Part shown: positions 26,291 through 34,794 of the stretch, one piece after another | Position numbering within the stretch: the first letter of the stretch is position 1 | How the letters are laid out: the number at the start of each line of letters is the position of its first letter | Assembly (NCBI GenBank): GCA_910579185.1 | Contig: CAJTTG010000003.1 | Location: 62,001 to 126,000, forward strand | Direction of reading: 5' to 3' | DNA from: an uncultured Muribaculaceae bacterium | GTDB taxonomy: Bacteria; Bacteroidota; Bacteroidia; Bacteroidales; Muribaculaceae | Length of the DNA: 64,000 nt | The notes under the pieces: generated by a model | Databases searched by the model: none | What the model was told of the DNA's origin: nothing | The model's input: only the letters and a program-made list of their open reading frames with translations | Translations under genes and position numbers: made by a program

Positions 26291-28663
26291 TTAGTCTTTT
26301 TTGGTGTAGTGGGAGTAGTTGCCGTAGCCGTAACCGTAGCCATAGCCGTATTTGTAGCCGTGGCGTGAGCCTTCGGCGGCGGTGGCGTTGAGCACGAGGG
26401 TCATGTTGCGGTATTTCTTCTGGTCGTAGAGCCGCTGCAGTTCGGGGAGCATGGCGCGTTCGAAGAGTCCTGCGCGGATCACGAAGATGGTGCGGTCCAC
26501 CAGGGTCTCTATGATCTGTGCGTCGGCCATCATCTCTACCGGCGGACAGTCGATCAGAATATAGTCATAGTCGGCTTTGAGCGTCTTGATCAGCTCAGCG
26601 AAACGGGGCGATTCGAGAAGCTCCGTGGGGTTAGGGGGGATAGTGCCGACCGGAATCACGCTGAGACCCGGGATCAGCGAGTCGGAGTAGATGATATCCG
26701 ACAGGCGGTCGGTTTCGCCTACCAGATAGTTGCTCAGACCGGTTTCCGGAGTGTCGATATAGGCCGAGGTGGAGCAGCGGCGCATGTCGCCGTCGATCAC
26801 CACCACGCGTTTACCCTTGATGGCAAGGCTGACAGCCGTGTTCATGGCTATGAATGTTTTGCCCGATCCGGGGTTGAACGAGGTGATCATCACCACGTTG
26901 CCTTTCGTGCTGCCCGTCAGGAAGCCAAGATTGGTGCGGAGCACTCGGAACGCTTCGTTGACAACGTTGCGCTTGCCCTGCTTCACGACTATGCGTGATT
27001 CCTGACGCTCGCCTTTCTTGGGCTTGTCGTCGGGGATCTCGCCGAGGAACGGTATCGACAGGCTGTCGATGTCCTTGCGGCCACGAATCCGGGTGTTGGT
27101 GCTTTCGATCAGATAGGTCACGCCGAATGGCAGTGCGAGGCCGATCACGAATGCTATCAGAATGATCTTGTCGCGCACCGGAGCGGTGGGAGCCGATGAT
27201 CCCGACGGACGTTTGATCACCTCCGTGTTGTAGGCAGTGAATGCCTGTGAGAGCTCGTTTTCCTCGCGCTTTTGCAGCAGGAACAGATAGAGCGACTCCT
27301 TGACCTTCTGCTGGCGTTCGACGGTCAGCAGATAGTTAGCCTGCGTAGGAGCCGCGGCCAGCTGCGATGTGGTTGTGGATTTCGATGATTGCAGGTTGCG
27401 CATCTGGGTCTCAAGGGCTTTCAGCTGATTGTCGAGCGACGAGACGATAGATGCTCTCATGGCGCTTAGCCGATTGTCGAGATCGGCCACAATGGGATGG
27501 GTCTCCGATGAGTAGGCAACCTTCTGGTTGCGGTCGAGCATCATGGAGTTGTATTGCCCGATCTGACCTTCGATAGCCGTGTTGCCGATGCCGGTGTTGG
27601 CCGGAAGAATCTCGTTCTTGCCCGAGGCCGAGCCGAGATAGTTGCGCAGGTAGCGTGTCATCTGGAGCTGATTGTTCAGATTGAGCATCTGCGAGGATGC
27701 TTCCTGATTTTCTGACATGTACATCGATGCCGCCTGCTGTATGTTGGGGATCAGATGCTCGCTCTGATACGACGCGATATCCTTGTCGATGCCGCCGAGC
27801 TCGCTTTCTATCACGGCCAGACGCTCGTTGATGAAGTTAGCCGTGGAGACCGACACCTGATTGCGGTCCTGAAGCCACTTTTCGTTGTAGACGGCGATCA
27901 CGCCATTGAGCAGATCGACGGCGCGTTCCGGCGAATAGTCCGTGGCCGTGAGGTTGATTGTGTTGCCGCTGTTACTTTTGAGAGCCACGCCAAACTCGCC
28001 GATAAACTGTGCGGTGGCCGACGACAATGGCTGCTTGTTGACGTAGATCGTGGCATTTTTTGCCGATCCGCGTCCCGTCAGGTTGACCACGATATTGCCC
28101 TGGGCCGTGCGGATAGTGTCGCCGGGGATGACGCGGCCTGAGTTGGGAAGTGTCACCCGTTCGCCCGACAGAACGACATCCGACAGCGTGATCGAGCCCT
28201 TGCCGTCAATGTCGATGGTGGCCGAGCCGCTTTCGCTTTCGGTCAGAGTAGGGTAGTCGATAGTGACAGGGAGCGACGAGCCGTAGAGGATCTCGCGGTG
28301 GAATCGGCCCTCGGTCGAATAGCTCTTGTCGAGCCCCAGACGGCGGACAACCTCGTCCATCACGTCGGGCGACTGCAATTTGTTTATCTCATCGTTGATA
28401 TTGGAGCTCGTCTGCACCAGCCCCATCTCCGAAAACGCACTAATATCGGAGATGGAATTGCCGGTGGAGCTACTTTTTATGACGATCGACGCCGACCGCG
28501 TGTAGACCGGTGGCGTGCGGAGTATGTAGAACACGGCTGCGCCGACAAACAATGCTATCGACAGGATCAGCCATGGCCAGCGACGCAGAGTGGTGAATAT
28601 GACATCGCTGATCTTAACCTGATTTGTCGGCGATTTGATTTCTTTTTCCGTTGTTTCTTCCAT
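26291..28663 (-). CDS. Wzc-like capsule co-polymerase / tyrosine autokinase
   Basis: 790 residues from METTEKE-like start MEETTEKEIK at 28663; the frame is open to 28744, but that start would overlap closely with the Wza gene end. Architecture: N-terminal Wzz domain with helices at about 35-55 and 510-530, a long periplasmic helical region, then a cytoplasmic BY-kinase with Walker A SFNPGSGKTFIAMN, Walker A' VVVIDGDMRR and Walker B YILIDCPPVEMM. The tail is a tyrosine cluster (HGYKYGYGYGYGYGNYSHY), the autophosphorylation site. Controls chain length and couples polymerisation to Wza export. Confidence 0.92.
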   Translation of the reverse strand: MEETTEKEIKSPTNQVKISDVIFTTLRRWPWLILSIALFVGAAVFYILRTPPVYTRSASIVIKSSSTGNSISDISAFSEMGLVQTSSNINDEINKLQSPDVMDEVVRRLGLDKSYSTEGRFHREILYGSSLPVTIDYPTLTESESGSATIDIDGKGSITLSDVVLSGERVTLPNSGRVIPGDTIRTAQGNIVVNLTGRGSAKNATIYVNKQPLSSATAQFIGEFGVALKSNSGNTINLTATDYSPERAVDLLNGVIAVYNEKWLQDRNQVSVSTANFINERLAVIESELGGIDKDIASYQSEHLIPNIQQAASMYMSENQEASSQMLNLNNQLQMTRYLRNYLGSASGKNEILPANTGIGNTAIEGQIGQYNSMMLDRNQKVAYSSETHPIVADLDNRLSAMRASIVSSLDNQLKALETQMRNLQSSKSTTTSQLAAAPTQANYLLTVERQQKVKESLYLFLLQKREENELSQAFTAYNTEVIKRPSGSSAPTAPVRDKIILIAFVIGLALPFGVTYLIESTNTRIRGRKDIDSLSIPFLGEIPDDKPKKGERQESRIVVKQGKRNVVNEAFRVLRTNLGFLTGSTKGNVVMITSFNPGSGKTFIAMNTAVSLAIKGKRVVVIDGDMRRCSTSAYIDTPETGLSNYLVGETDRLSDIIYSDSLIPGLSVIPVGTIPPNPTELLESPRFAELIKTLKADYDYILIDCPPVEMMADAQIIETLVDRTIFVIRAGLFERAMLPELQRLYDQKKYRNMTLVLNATAAEGSRHGYKYGYGYGYGYGNYSHYTKKD

Positions 28664-28709
28664 TGCTGTGCGGATAGGTGTATGTGGGATGAATGACTGG
28701 CTTGATTGT

Positions 28710-29516
28710 TTATTTAAAGATGAGTACTGACATCGATGCCACAAACGAAGCGATCGAGATCCAGAAGCCCGGAGTCAGCACCGACGTGCCGTTGATTGTC
28801 GACTGGCGTTTGCGCATGTTGTTGGGCTCAACATAGATGATGTCGTTCTGCTGAATGCGGTAGGCCGGGGATTCCATGACTGATTTCGGATTGGTCAGAT
28901 CGACGAAATAGCTGACCTCTTTGTCCCCCTCCTGACGAAGCACCATCACGTTGCGGCGCTGTCCGGTGATCTTAAGGTCGCCGGCCTTGCTCAGAGCCTG
29001 TAGGAGAGTCATATTGTCGCGGTCGATCGGATATTCCCCCGGCGACTCAACATCGCCAAGAACCGAGATTGCCGCGTTGAGAAACTCAACCGTCACCACA
29101 GGGTCTTTAAGTAATCCCTCGGCCTTGATGCGGCTCTCGATCTGTCGGGCGAGTTCGCTGCGTGTGAGCCCCTCGGCCTCTATCGTCCCTACGAGCGGCA
29201 TCGAAATTTCCCCTTCCGGCGACACGGTGTAGGCCGATGTCTGGCTATTGCTCGTCGAAGTGCCCGTCTGACCCAGACGCGACTGCGCCACCATCAGGTT
29301 GAACGCCTGCGCAAGCTCCGGATCCTTTGAACTGACGATGATCGACAGACGGTCGTCGGGGCGCACCGTCAGCCGTCGCTGCGACGCCAAAGCCTGTGCC
29401 TGGCCGTCCGAAAGCCCCTGAAGATACGAAATATCCTTCGGGGTTGAACAGGATGAATTGACAATTGCCATCAGCGATACCGCCATGATGGTCAGCAAGA
29501 TCTGTTTTAGTCTCAT
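28710..29516 (-). CDS. Wza-like polysaccharide export lipoprotein
   Basis: 268 residues. A lipoprotein signal peptide ends with a lipobox (IVNSSCSTPK, Cys23). The poly_export domain follows (RLTVRPDDRLSIIVSSKDPE, YTVSPEGEISMPLVGTIEAE), then SLBB-like strands (ISVLGDVESPGEYPIDRDNM). A C-terminal membrane helix (FWISIASFVASMSVLIFK) matches Bacteroidetes export proteins. Forms the outer-membrane channel with Wzc below. Usual position directly after the upxY-type gene. Confidence 0.93.
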   Translation of the reverse strand: MRLKQILLTIMAVSLMAIVNSSCSTPKDISYLQGLSDGQAQALASQRRLTVRPDDRLSIIVSSKDPELAQAFNLMVAQSRLGQTGTSTSNSQTSAYTVSPEGEISMPLVGTIEAEGLTRSELARQIESRIKAEGLLKDPVVTVEFLNAAISVLGDVESPGEYPIDRDNMTLLQALSKAGDLKITGQRRNVMVLRQEGDKEVSYFVDLTNPKSVMESPAYRIQQNDIIYVEPNNMRKRQSTINGTSVLTPGFWISIASFVASMSVLIFK

Positions 29517-29574
29517 AGGTTATAAAAGAAAGAATTCCGCTGACAGGCACCGGCAAGATGCCGTCGGTCGGGTA

Positions 29575-30180
29575 TTAGTTTATAAACTGAATATAATCGG
29601 GGTTGATCTCTACGCCAACCGCCATCAATCCGGGAATCTCCACGATCAGCCGCCTTTTGCGCGAGCCACGCAGCGACAGCAGCGAACCTTCGTAGCCGTC
29701 AAGCGATCCGCCTACGATTCGGATCTTACGGCCGATCATCTCCGGTTTTAATTCCGACGGCTGATAATAGACCGGTGACTCGGTCGACTCTACTGCCGTG
29801 ATAAACCGTTGCATGTCCGAATGGCGAACCGTCATAGGGCAGCAATAGGCCGATCCTTTCATGAATCGATACTGAAGCGTGGAGGTCCGTGCAACTACCG
29901 GATCGAGGCTGCCACGCGTGGAGCATACGAAAAGCAAGTCCGGAATCACCGGGACTTCCTGACGGATTCTACGTCCGGCTCTAACGGTTATCAGCTGTTT
30001 CATCGGAGTGAAAACCTCAAACCCCATCTCTGAAAGCTGCTTGTGGGCTGGAAGCTTAGCGTTGGGCCTTTTCAAGTCGCGCATCACGAACCAGACCGGA
30101 GCCTCCTGACAGCTCAAATCCGCATTTTTTTCTGTTGGCCTGTTTCCCTGTAGACCTATCGTTGAAACTTCGGTAGCCAT
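29575..30180 (-). CDS. UpxY-type NusG-family capsule antiterminator
   Basis: 201 residues, NusG paralog: VWFVMRDLKRPNAKLPAHKQ and GFEVFTPMKQLITVRAGRRI in the N-terminal NGN domain, and GRKIRIVGGSLDGYEGSLLS in the C-terminal KOW domain. In Bacteroides each capsule operon begins with such a gene, whose product lets RNA polymerase pass early termination in its own long leader. Here the leader is about 200 bases. The companion inhibitor gene upxZ, usual as the second gene, is missing; Wza follows directly. A G8 tract sits 45 bases upstream of the start. Confidence 0.88.
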   Translation of the reverse strand: MATEVSTIGLQGNRPTEKNADLSCQEAPVWFVMRDLKRPNAKLPAHKQLSEMGFEVFTPMKQLITVRAGRRIRQEVPVIPDLLFVCSTRGSLDPVVARTSTLQYRFMKGSAYCCPMTVRHSDMQRFITAVESTESPVYYQPSELKPEMIGRKIRIVGGSLDGYEGSLLSLRGSRKRRLIVEIPGLMAVGVEINPDYIQFIN

Positions 30181-30224
30181 TCTGTCTTTTGCTTCAGTTA
30201 GGGTAAAAACACTCTAATCCTGCC

Positions 30225-30232
30225 GGGGGGGG
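30225..30232 (+). repeat. G8 homopolymer in capsule operon leader
   Basis: Eight G on the plus strand (C8 in the transcript), 45 bases before the antiterminator start codon. It cannot frameshift a protein but could change leader structure or termination if its length varied. Confidence 0.55.
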
Positions 30233-30355
30233 TAATTTTCTGATTCCCAAGCATATACAAAACGTTATAGTCTATCATGTCTGCGCGATAGAGGATTTCT
30301 CATAAACCCTGCGTATCCTTCTATCGGCTTGTTTAAATTCCTGTATATCGTACTA

Positions 30356-30371
30356 TCTCTTGACAAGAGAT
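30356..30371 (+). repeat. Left inverted repeat of invertible promoter segment
   Basis: TCTCTTGACAAGAGAT, exact reverse complement of 30520-30535. The core is itself a palindrome (TCTCTTG-A-CAAGAGA) whose central base sets the orientation. With its partner it bounds 148 bases that contain the capsule promoter. Confidence 0.8.
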
Positions 30372-30384
30372 ACTAATTCGAGTG

Positions 30385-30416
30385 CAAAGTTACAAAACAT
30401 CAGACAACTACACAAA
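30385..30416 (-). promoter_or_regulatory. Bacteroidetes-type capsule promoter inside invertible segment
   Basis: On the minus strand: TTTG (30416-30413), 20 bases, then TAACTTTG (30392-30385), an exact match to the Bacteroides -33/-7 consensus. Transcription would start near 30378 and run through the left repeat into the antiterminator gene, so the operon is in the ON orientation. After inversion the same promoter would lie close to 30520 and read rightward. Confidence 0.78.
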
Positions 30417-30519
30417 AAATATCTGCTGATAAAATTAACTTGAATGCAAAAAATCACGAAACTCAATTGCTTGACGAAGCTTAAATGACTGAATAACAGA
30501 TACTTTAGAACCACAAGGG

Positions 30520-30535
30520 ATCTCTTGTCAAGAGA
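30520..30535 (+). repeat. Right inverted repeat of invertible promoter segment
   Basis: ATCTCTTGTCAAGAGA, reverse complement of the left repeat, 16 of 16 bases. No recombinase gene occurs in the window, so inversion would need an enzyme acting in trans, as Mpi does in Bacteroides fragilis. Confidence 0.8.
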
Positions 30536-30628
30536 GCACTATCATTATCGCATTTAAAATTTCCCCTTTGGTGCATGACAATTTCAGGTCATGCTCACAT
30601 GACAAACATTACGCTTTTACTGATCCAT

Positions 30629-31184
30629 CTCTTCAATTCGCACACGCCACTGTGTGCGACCAAATCGTACCGCCTCCAAGCTGTATGCGATATAGTTTCA
30701 ATGCACGCACCCACATGGGGTGCGACGGCATGCGTGCTACCTTTATAGTTATCGTACATGTTTCAATTCACGCACCCCCATGGGGTGCGACCTCTTCATC
30801 TCTCATATCTCGGCTATTTGAGCGTTTCAATTCACGCACCCACATGGGGTGCGACAGATCTTCACCAGCAAGGTCGGGATTACGAGATAGTTTCAATTCA
30901 CGCACCCACATGGGGTGCGACTCGGTGGCGTTGAGCAGCAGTTTTATCGCACCCTCGTTTCAATTCACGCACCCACATGGGGTGCGACGTCTTGGGTCAT
31001 AGCAATCTCAACATCACCAACGTTTCAATTCACGTACCCACATGGGGTGCGACACAGTGAGATCAGCCGACGCGGCGGCATGGGAGGTTTCAATTCACGC
31101 ACCCACATGGGGTGCGACCTGAGGATAGAGGAACGTAAGGCCGGTAGTAGTAGTTTCAATTCACGCACCCACATGGGGTGCGAC
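30629..31184 (-). CRISPR. Type I-C CRISPR array, 8 good repeats plus one decayed
   Basis: 32-base repeat; plus strand begins GTTTCAATTCACGCACCC and ends ACATGGGGTGCGAC. Repeats start at 30695, 30760, 30824, 30890, 30957, 31022, 31087 and 31153; spacers are 32-35 bases. Read on the minus strand the repeat ends ATTGAAAC, the I-C 5' handle, so crRNA is made leftward, away from the cas genes. Distal decay agrees: 30629-30660 is a heavily mutated repeat followed by a 34-base spacer, and 30695 has a T to G change. Repeats at 30760 and 31022 carry one change each; the two nearest the leader are perfect. Confidence 0.95.
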
Positions 31185-31485
31185 TGCCACATTTTAAAGT
31201 GGCTTCGCTTCAGGTGGTTAAGCCTTACATTTCGCGAAGATATAAAATGGGAGAGTCCTTAGCCTTATATCTTGGTTTAAATATTGTTAATTGATTGATT
31301 TATTGGAGGTGCGGATGGCATGGATTTTTTGCAGCACTATACATCCGCAACAACAGAACACATAGTGTTGTATCCCTGACAGTGGAAGCATTTCATCCGT
31401 TTGATATGTTTTCTGACGTTCCAGATTGCGCTATATTATAGTGATTGAACTGATGAGTTTGAAAATGACGGGCTACGTCAGTTCA
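31185..31485 (-). promoter_or_regulatory. CRISPR leader region; no adaptation genes
   Basis: About 300 AT-rich bases between the cas7 stop and the first repeat. A small inverted repeat (GCCAC with GTGGC, 31186-31203) abuts the leader-proximal repeat. Translating both strands gives no Cas4, Cas1 or Cas2 and no other convincing gene; this is where those genes stand in a complete I-C locus. Confidence 0.6.
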
Positions 31486-32340
31486 TTATATGAGTTCTTT
31501 GACTGTAACGCCTTCCGGAATTTGATCTTTATCAATCTTGACTTCATAGTCAGAAAAGCTACGGGCAACGTCTACATCAGATTTTTTAGTCACTTGCACC
31601 TTGTCAAAAAGCAAATTCGCCGGTGCATTGCCAAGTTTTGATTCATGGATAAACAGAATAAGTTTGCGTGGCGACATCATGCCGCGAGCGGCAGATCTGT
31701 CATTATCAAACATATTGATCAAAGCTTTCCATAGTGCATCAAGATCTTCAGTGTTGAATCCGGTCTGATTGGCAAGGTTGGCATTGACAAATCCATAGGT
31801 CTTATATAGGCCGTAAGGCACCGTTGACTTATGGCCCATTGTGCGTTCTTTCGCCTTGTCATTTTTGTCTGCTTTTGTGACGGCCATGCGTGTGATAGTG
31901 TGGTTTAGGCTGATAATAGGATCAACAGAACGGGCGAAATTCAGCTGGATCGGACCTCGGACTTGCCCCTGCTTGTCGGTTGTTGCAATGACAGCGCCAA
32001 ATGCGCGGATATCATAATAGCGTTTGCAGAGTGCCTTCTTGGCAATATCTTTTTGTTTGTTTTTGTCAGCTCCGCTCACCTCAGGTGTTTGGTAGATATC
32101 GTTGACACGGTTGTCAAGTACCGCTGCTTCCTGGATGAAAATATCATAGCCCGGATGTCCGTTAAAAGCGGTGTCTATATAATTGCGGATTTTGCGTTTT
32201 AGACAGACATCTGTGACAAGGCCATTCCCATTCTCAGGGTCTATGCGTGGTTGGTTCCCGGCATCAGGATCTCCGTTGGGATTACCATCTTGAACGTCAA
32301 AAAGATAAATGAAGTCAATGCGATTTTTTAATTCTGACAT
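31486..32340 (-). CDS. cas7c: Type I-C Cascade backbone protein Cas7c (Csd2)
   Basis: 284 residues. The N-terminus IDFIYLFDVQDGNPNGDPDA and CLKRKIRNYI is the Csd2/Cas7 signature. Other family segments are GQVRGPIQLNFARSVDPIIS and TVPYGLYKTYGFVNANLANQ. Multiple copies polymerise along the crRNA spacer in the I-C Cascade. Length is normal. Thirty-three bases follow the cas8c stop, so the genes form one operon. Normally followed by cas4-cas1-cas2; here the leader follows. Confidence 0.95.
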   Translation of the reverse strand: MSELKNRIDFIYLFDVQDGNPNGDPDAGNQPRIDPENGNGLVTDVCLKRKIRNYIDTAFNGHPGYDIFIQEAAVLDNRVNDIYQTPEVSGADKNKQKDIAKKALCKRYYDIRAFGAVIATTDKQGQVRGPIQLNFARSVDPIISLNHTITRMAVTKADKNDKAKERTMGHKSTVPYGLYKTYGFVNANLANQTGFNTEDLDALWKALINMFDNDRSAARGMMSPRKLILFIHESKLGNAPANLLFDKVQVTKKSDVDVARSFSDYEVKIDKDQIPEGVTVKELI

Positions 32341-32373
32341 AATGTTATGATTTTTTTGAGGTTGGCAATTTTG

Positions 32374-34095
32374 TTATTCTGTGTCACTTTTTTCTTTTTT
32401 GGAGAAAATATCGGCTCTCTGATGGTAATATCCTACAAAGAAGCGTCCTTGGTCATTTATGTCCAGATGCGACGGAAAGCCGCTGACTGGTAGTAGATCT
32501 ATAATCTCCTGTTTGATGTTTTCAAAATAGATCCGGCTTCCTGTAGTCAGTTTTTCCAAATGATGGACTGAAAGATTGAGCATGGCCGGGAAAACGCTGG
32601 CCGGAGTCGATGATGCTGCGGACATGTAGCGTGTCCGTATTGAATCTCCGTTGCCGGCTTTTTCTTGGATCGTTTCCAGAATGGCAGTGAGTCTACCGCA
32701 TAGATATCCTGGATTCGTGTTTGACTTGTCGAGCATGGCTTGTAAGGGCTTGTGATTATTATTGTATTTATTTTTTCGGTTGATATAGGCTTTGAGTATT
32801 GATGCATGGTGGATGCTGACTCTATGTTCGTTGAGTTCTGCACGGATGCGCTCTATGGCTGAAGTGTAAAGCCGATATGGATATTGGCCGCCGGTGACTA
32901 TGGCTGCTGTTACCTCGCTGACAATATTGGGTAGTACTCCCGATAACTTGCCTTCGCGTGTTATTGCCGATAAAATGGAATATACTCCGAGATAGGGCCG
33001 TTGGTCTTGAGGACGACGTATGTCGGTAAGTTCCATGTCATTGAAATGAGCAGATATGTATTGGGCGAATTCCTGTAGACTGCATTCTGTCCACATCACA
33101 ACTGATATACGTCCTGTATTGGGTGACAGACCGAGTATGTGGAATCTGTCATCAAGAGTGGTTTTGATTGCGCCTGAATAGATGCTTTTGACTAATTTGT
33201 GCACCTTGCCGAGCATCTGATCTGCATCGGCCCATTTTTTATCCGGGACATCAAGCAGAAGCGACAAACCGTCTTCAAGGTCTGCGCAGATCGTCGGATC
33301 GCCACTGCTCCAGAATAGAAACATGCGGTTGCCTATGCGGACCTTGTTTTTGGAGTCCTTTGATAATAACTTTTTCAAGGCCGCGGTTATCAGAGATTCT
33401 GCTTGTATTGAAATTGGAGAATTATAAGCCTGGGTTTTTCCATAGGAATCATAACCGGAGTTGACCTGAAACGAAATCAACGCTGCCATTGGTGAATTAT
33501 CCGGAATCGGTGTAGGAGTTGTGGTTCGGACAATTCGCCCGTATTCACCTGTCACAAGACAACGACCATATCTTGGTTGTTCATCTTCCTCATATGTTTC
33601 GCCAAGGTACAGGCTTTTATCTTCGGCAATCAATTTGTCCTCCGAGTCAAGTCGGAATGAAAAGTTTTTGGCCAGAGAGGAAGCAACATCTTCATACATC
33701 GGATCTTTTTCCATCTCAGCTTTTCGTTCTTCCGCTGGGTACTCATAAAATTTGTACATCGCAGTTATTCCTGGATTGTCGGGATGGCGGCGCCGGATCT
33801 CCTTAACCCTCTCAACAAACAGGGAATGATATTTTTCATGGGATTTTTCGAAGCCAAACACATATTTACCGTTATCCCAAAGCGTATTTGTTTTTGGTGC
33901 GCTCGTACGGCTCACCGCTTTGCTTACAAGGAAACTTGCACATCGGCGTTTATCAATGCGTTTTGATTCGAATCTGACAAAATGCCCGTTGTGATCAATA
34001 ACAACCACATATTCTATTTCCTTCAACTCCATTCCCATGGGCGGAATCTCATCGCCTAAGGATAAGGCGTATTCATATAGCCGTCTTAGTATCAT
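32374..34095 (-). CDS. cas8c: Type I-C large subunit Cas8c (Csd1)
   Basis: 573 residues. Starts MILRRLYEYALSLGDEIPPM, the Csd1 opening, with LVSKAVSRTSAPKTNTLWDN and, later, SPNTGRISVVMWTECSLQEF and LCGRLTAILETIQEKAGNGD. Csd1 recognises the PAM and, in I-C systems, yields a Cas11-like small subunit from an internal start; AMLNLSVHHLEKLTTGSRIY near the C-terminus belongs to that region. Start overlaps the cas5c stop by 4 bases. Full length, no damage seen. Confidence 0.95.
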   Translation of the reverse strand: MILRRLYEYALSLGDEIPPMGMELKEIEYVVVIDHNGHFVRFESKRIDKRRCASFLVSKAVSRTSAPKTNTLWDNGKYVFGFEKSHEKYHSLFVERVKEIRRRHPDNPGITAMYKFYEYPAEERKAEMEKDPMYEDVASSLAKNFSFRLDSEDKLIAEDKSLYLGETYEEDEQPRYGRCLVTGEYGRIVRTTTPTPIPDNSPMAALISFQVNSGYDSYGKTQAYNSPISIQAESLITAALKKLLSKDSKNKVRIGNRMFLFWSSGDPTICADLEDGLSLLLDVPDKKWADADQMLGKVHKLVKSIYSGAIKTTLDDRFHILGLSPNTGRISVVMWTECSLQEFAQYISAHFNDMELTDIRRPQDQRPYLGVYSILSAITREGKLSGVLPNIVSEVTAAIVTGGQYPYRLYTSAIERIRAELNEHRVSIHHASILKAYINRKNKYNNNHKPLQAMLDKSNTNPGYLCGRLTAILETIQEKAGNGDSIRTRYMSAASSTPASVFPAMLNLSVHHLEKLTTGSRIYFENIKQEIIDLLPVSGFPSHLDINDQGRFFVGYYHQRADIFSKKEKSDTE

Positions 34096-34775
34096 TTGAA
34101 TATGTCTTTGCTGTTTGGTTCGGGAACTTCAATAACGCCTTCAATCATTTTTGCTCTGAAAAACATAGGCGATAGATTAGTCTTATCGCTGTAATCGATA
34201 TCATACAGCATAAGTCCAAAATCTCGGCTTTCTTTCAAAAGATCTTCTCCCCCTTTTGCTCCATCCGGTAGTAATTTGAAGGATGCACCGCACTCTCGCG
34301 TTCCGAGATATGGCATTGTGAAGGCCTGCCCCTTGCTTGCTCTGCGCTCAAACATAGCCTGATATTTCCCGGGGTTCTCATCATCACCGGCTTTTCGCAT
34401 TGTCTCTCCGACTCTTTGCTTGGGTGGGATATATCTCATTTTGGCGTAGATGCGGTAGCGCACATCGCGCAGCATAAGCGTGTTTTTTTGCTGACGTTTT
34501 TCTGTCGCTATGATTGGCATTGCGGTAGCTTTACCTGAGCCAATCGCACCGACTTCGTTGCGCTTGATTGAAAACATCTTTATTGGACTTAGCACCTCAA
34601 TGCGTGTGATCTCCCAACTTATCGCCGGTTTCCAGAATATCGCCTGAAATATATTGCGGGCTGCCGAAGGGGTGATAACCTCATAGCTCACTCGCTCCAC
34701 TTTCAGTTCTGGTCTCGTGAAACAGGCATAATCACCTGAGATCTCTATTCCGTATTCTTTGTCAAAAAAATCCAT
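34092..34775 (-). CDS. cas5c: Type I-C Cas5c (Cas5d) crRNA-processing protein
   Basis: 227 residues. The RAMP-fold N-terminus ISGDYACFTRPELKVERVSY and TPSAARNIFQAIFWKPAISW is typical of Cas5d. In type I-C this protein replaces Cas6 and cuts the repeat to leave the 5' handle. The C-terminal RECGASFKLLPDGAKGGEDL and DIDYSDKTNLSPMFFRAKMI also fit. It lies 19 bases after cas3 and overlaps cas8c. Confidence 0.95.
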   Translation of the reverse strand: MDFFDKEYGIEISGDYACFTRPELKVERVSYEVITPSAARNIFQAIFWKPAISWEITRIEVLSPIKMFSIKRNEVGAIGSGKATAMPIIATEKRQQKNTLMLRDVRYRIYAKMRYIPPKQRVGETMRKAGDDENPGKYQAMFERRASKGQAFTMPYLGTRECGASFKLLPDGAKGGEDLLKESRDFGLMLYDIDYSDKTNLSPMFFRAKMIEGVIEVPEPNSKDIFK

Positions 34776-34794
34776 TTGTGATATAATTGTCGGT

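Larger units (their letters stand above)
30181..30378 (-). promoter_or_regulatory. Long 5' leader of capsule operon with G8 tract
   Basis: About 200 transcribed but untranslated bases between the predicted start of transcription and the antiterminator gene. It contains the left inverted repeat, small inverted repeats (CTATC with GATAG around 30272-30291) and a G8 tract at 30225-30232. Long leaders are the sites of UpxY action in Bacteroides. No long ORF and no clear intrinsic terminator seen. Confidence 0.55.

Noticed and set aside
28664..28744. Earlier start for the Wzc-like kinase
   Set aside because: The extra 27 residues are polar and unlike the family; the ATG at 28663 gives the usual N-terminus and clears the preceding gene.
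30573..30594. Hairpin GCATGAC/GTCATGC as terminator between array and capsule promoter
   Set aside because: Only 7 bp of stem and no T-run on either side, so termination is not supported.
30568..31262. Open reading frames across the CRISPR array
   Set aside because: They are translations of the direct repeats (recurring FNSRTHMGCD-type peptides), not genes.
31185..31485. Possible cas1, cas2 or cas4 remnants before the array
   Set aside because: Translation in both directions gave only short frames without conserved motifs.
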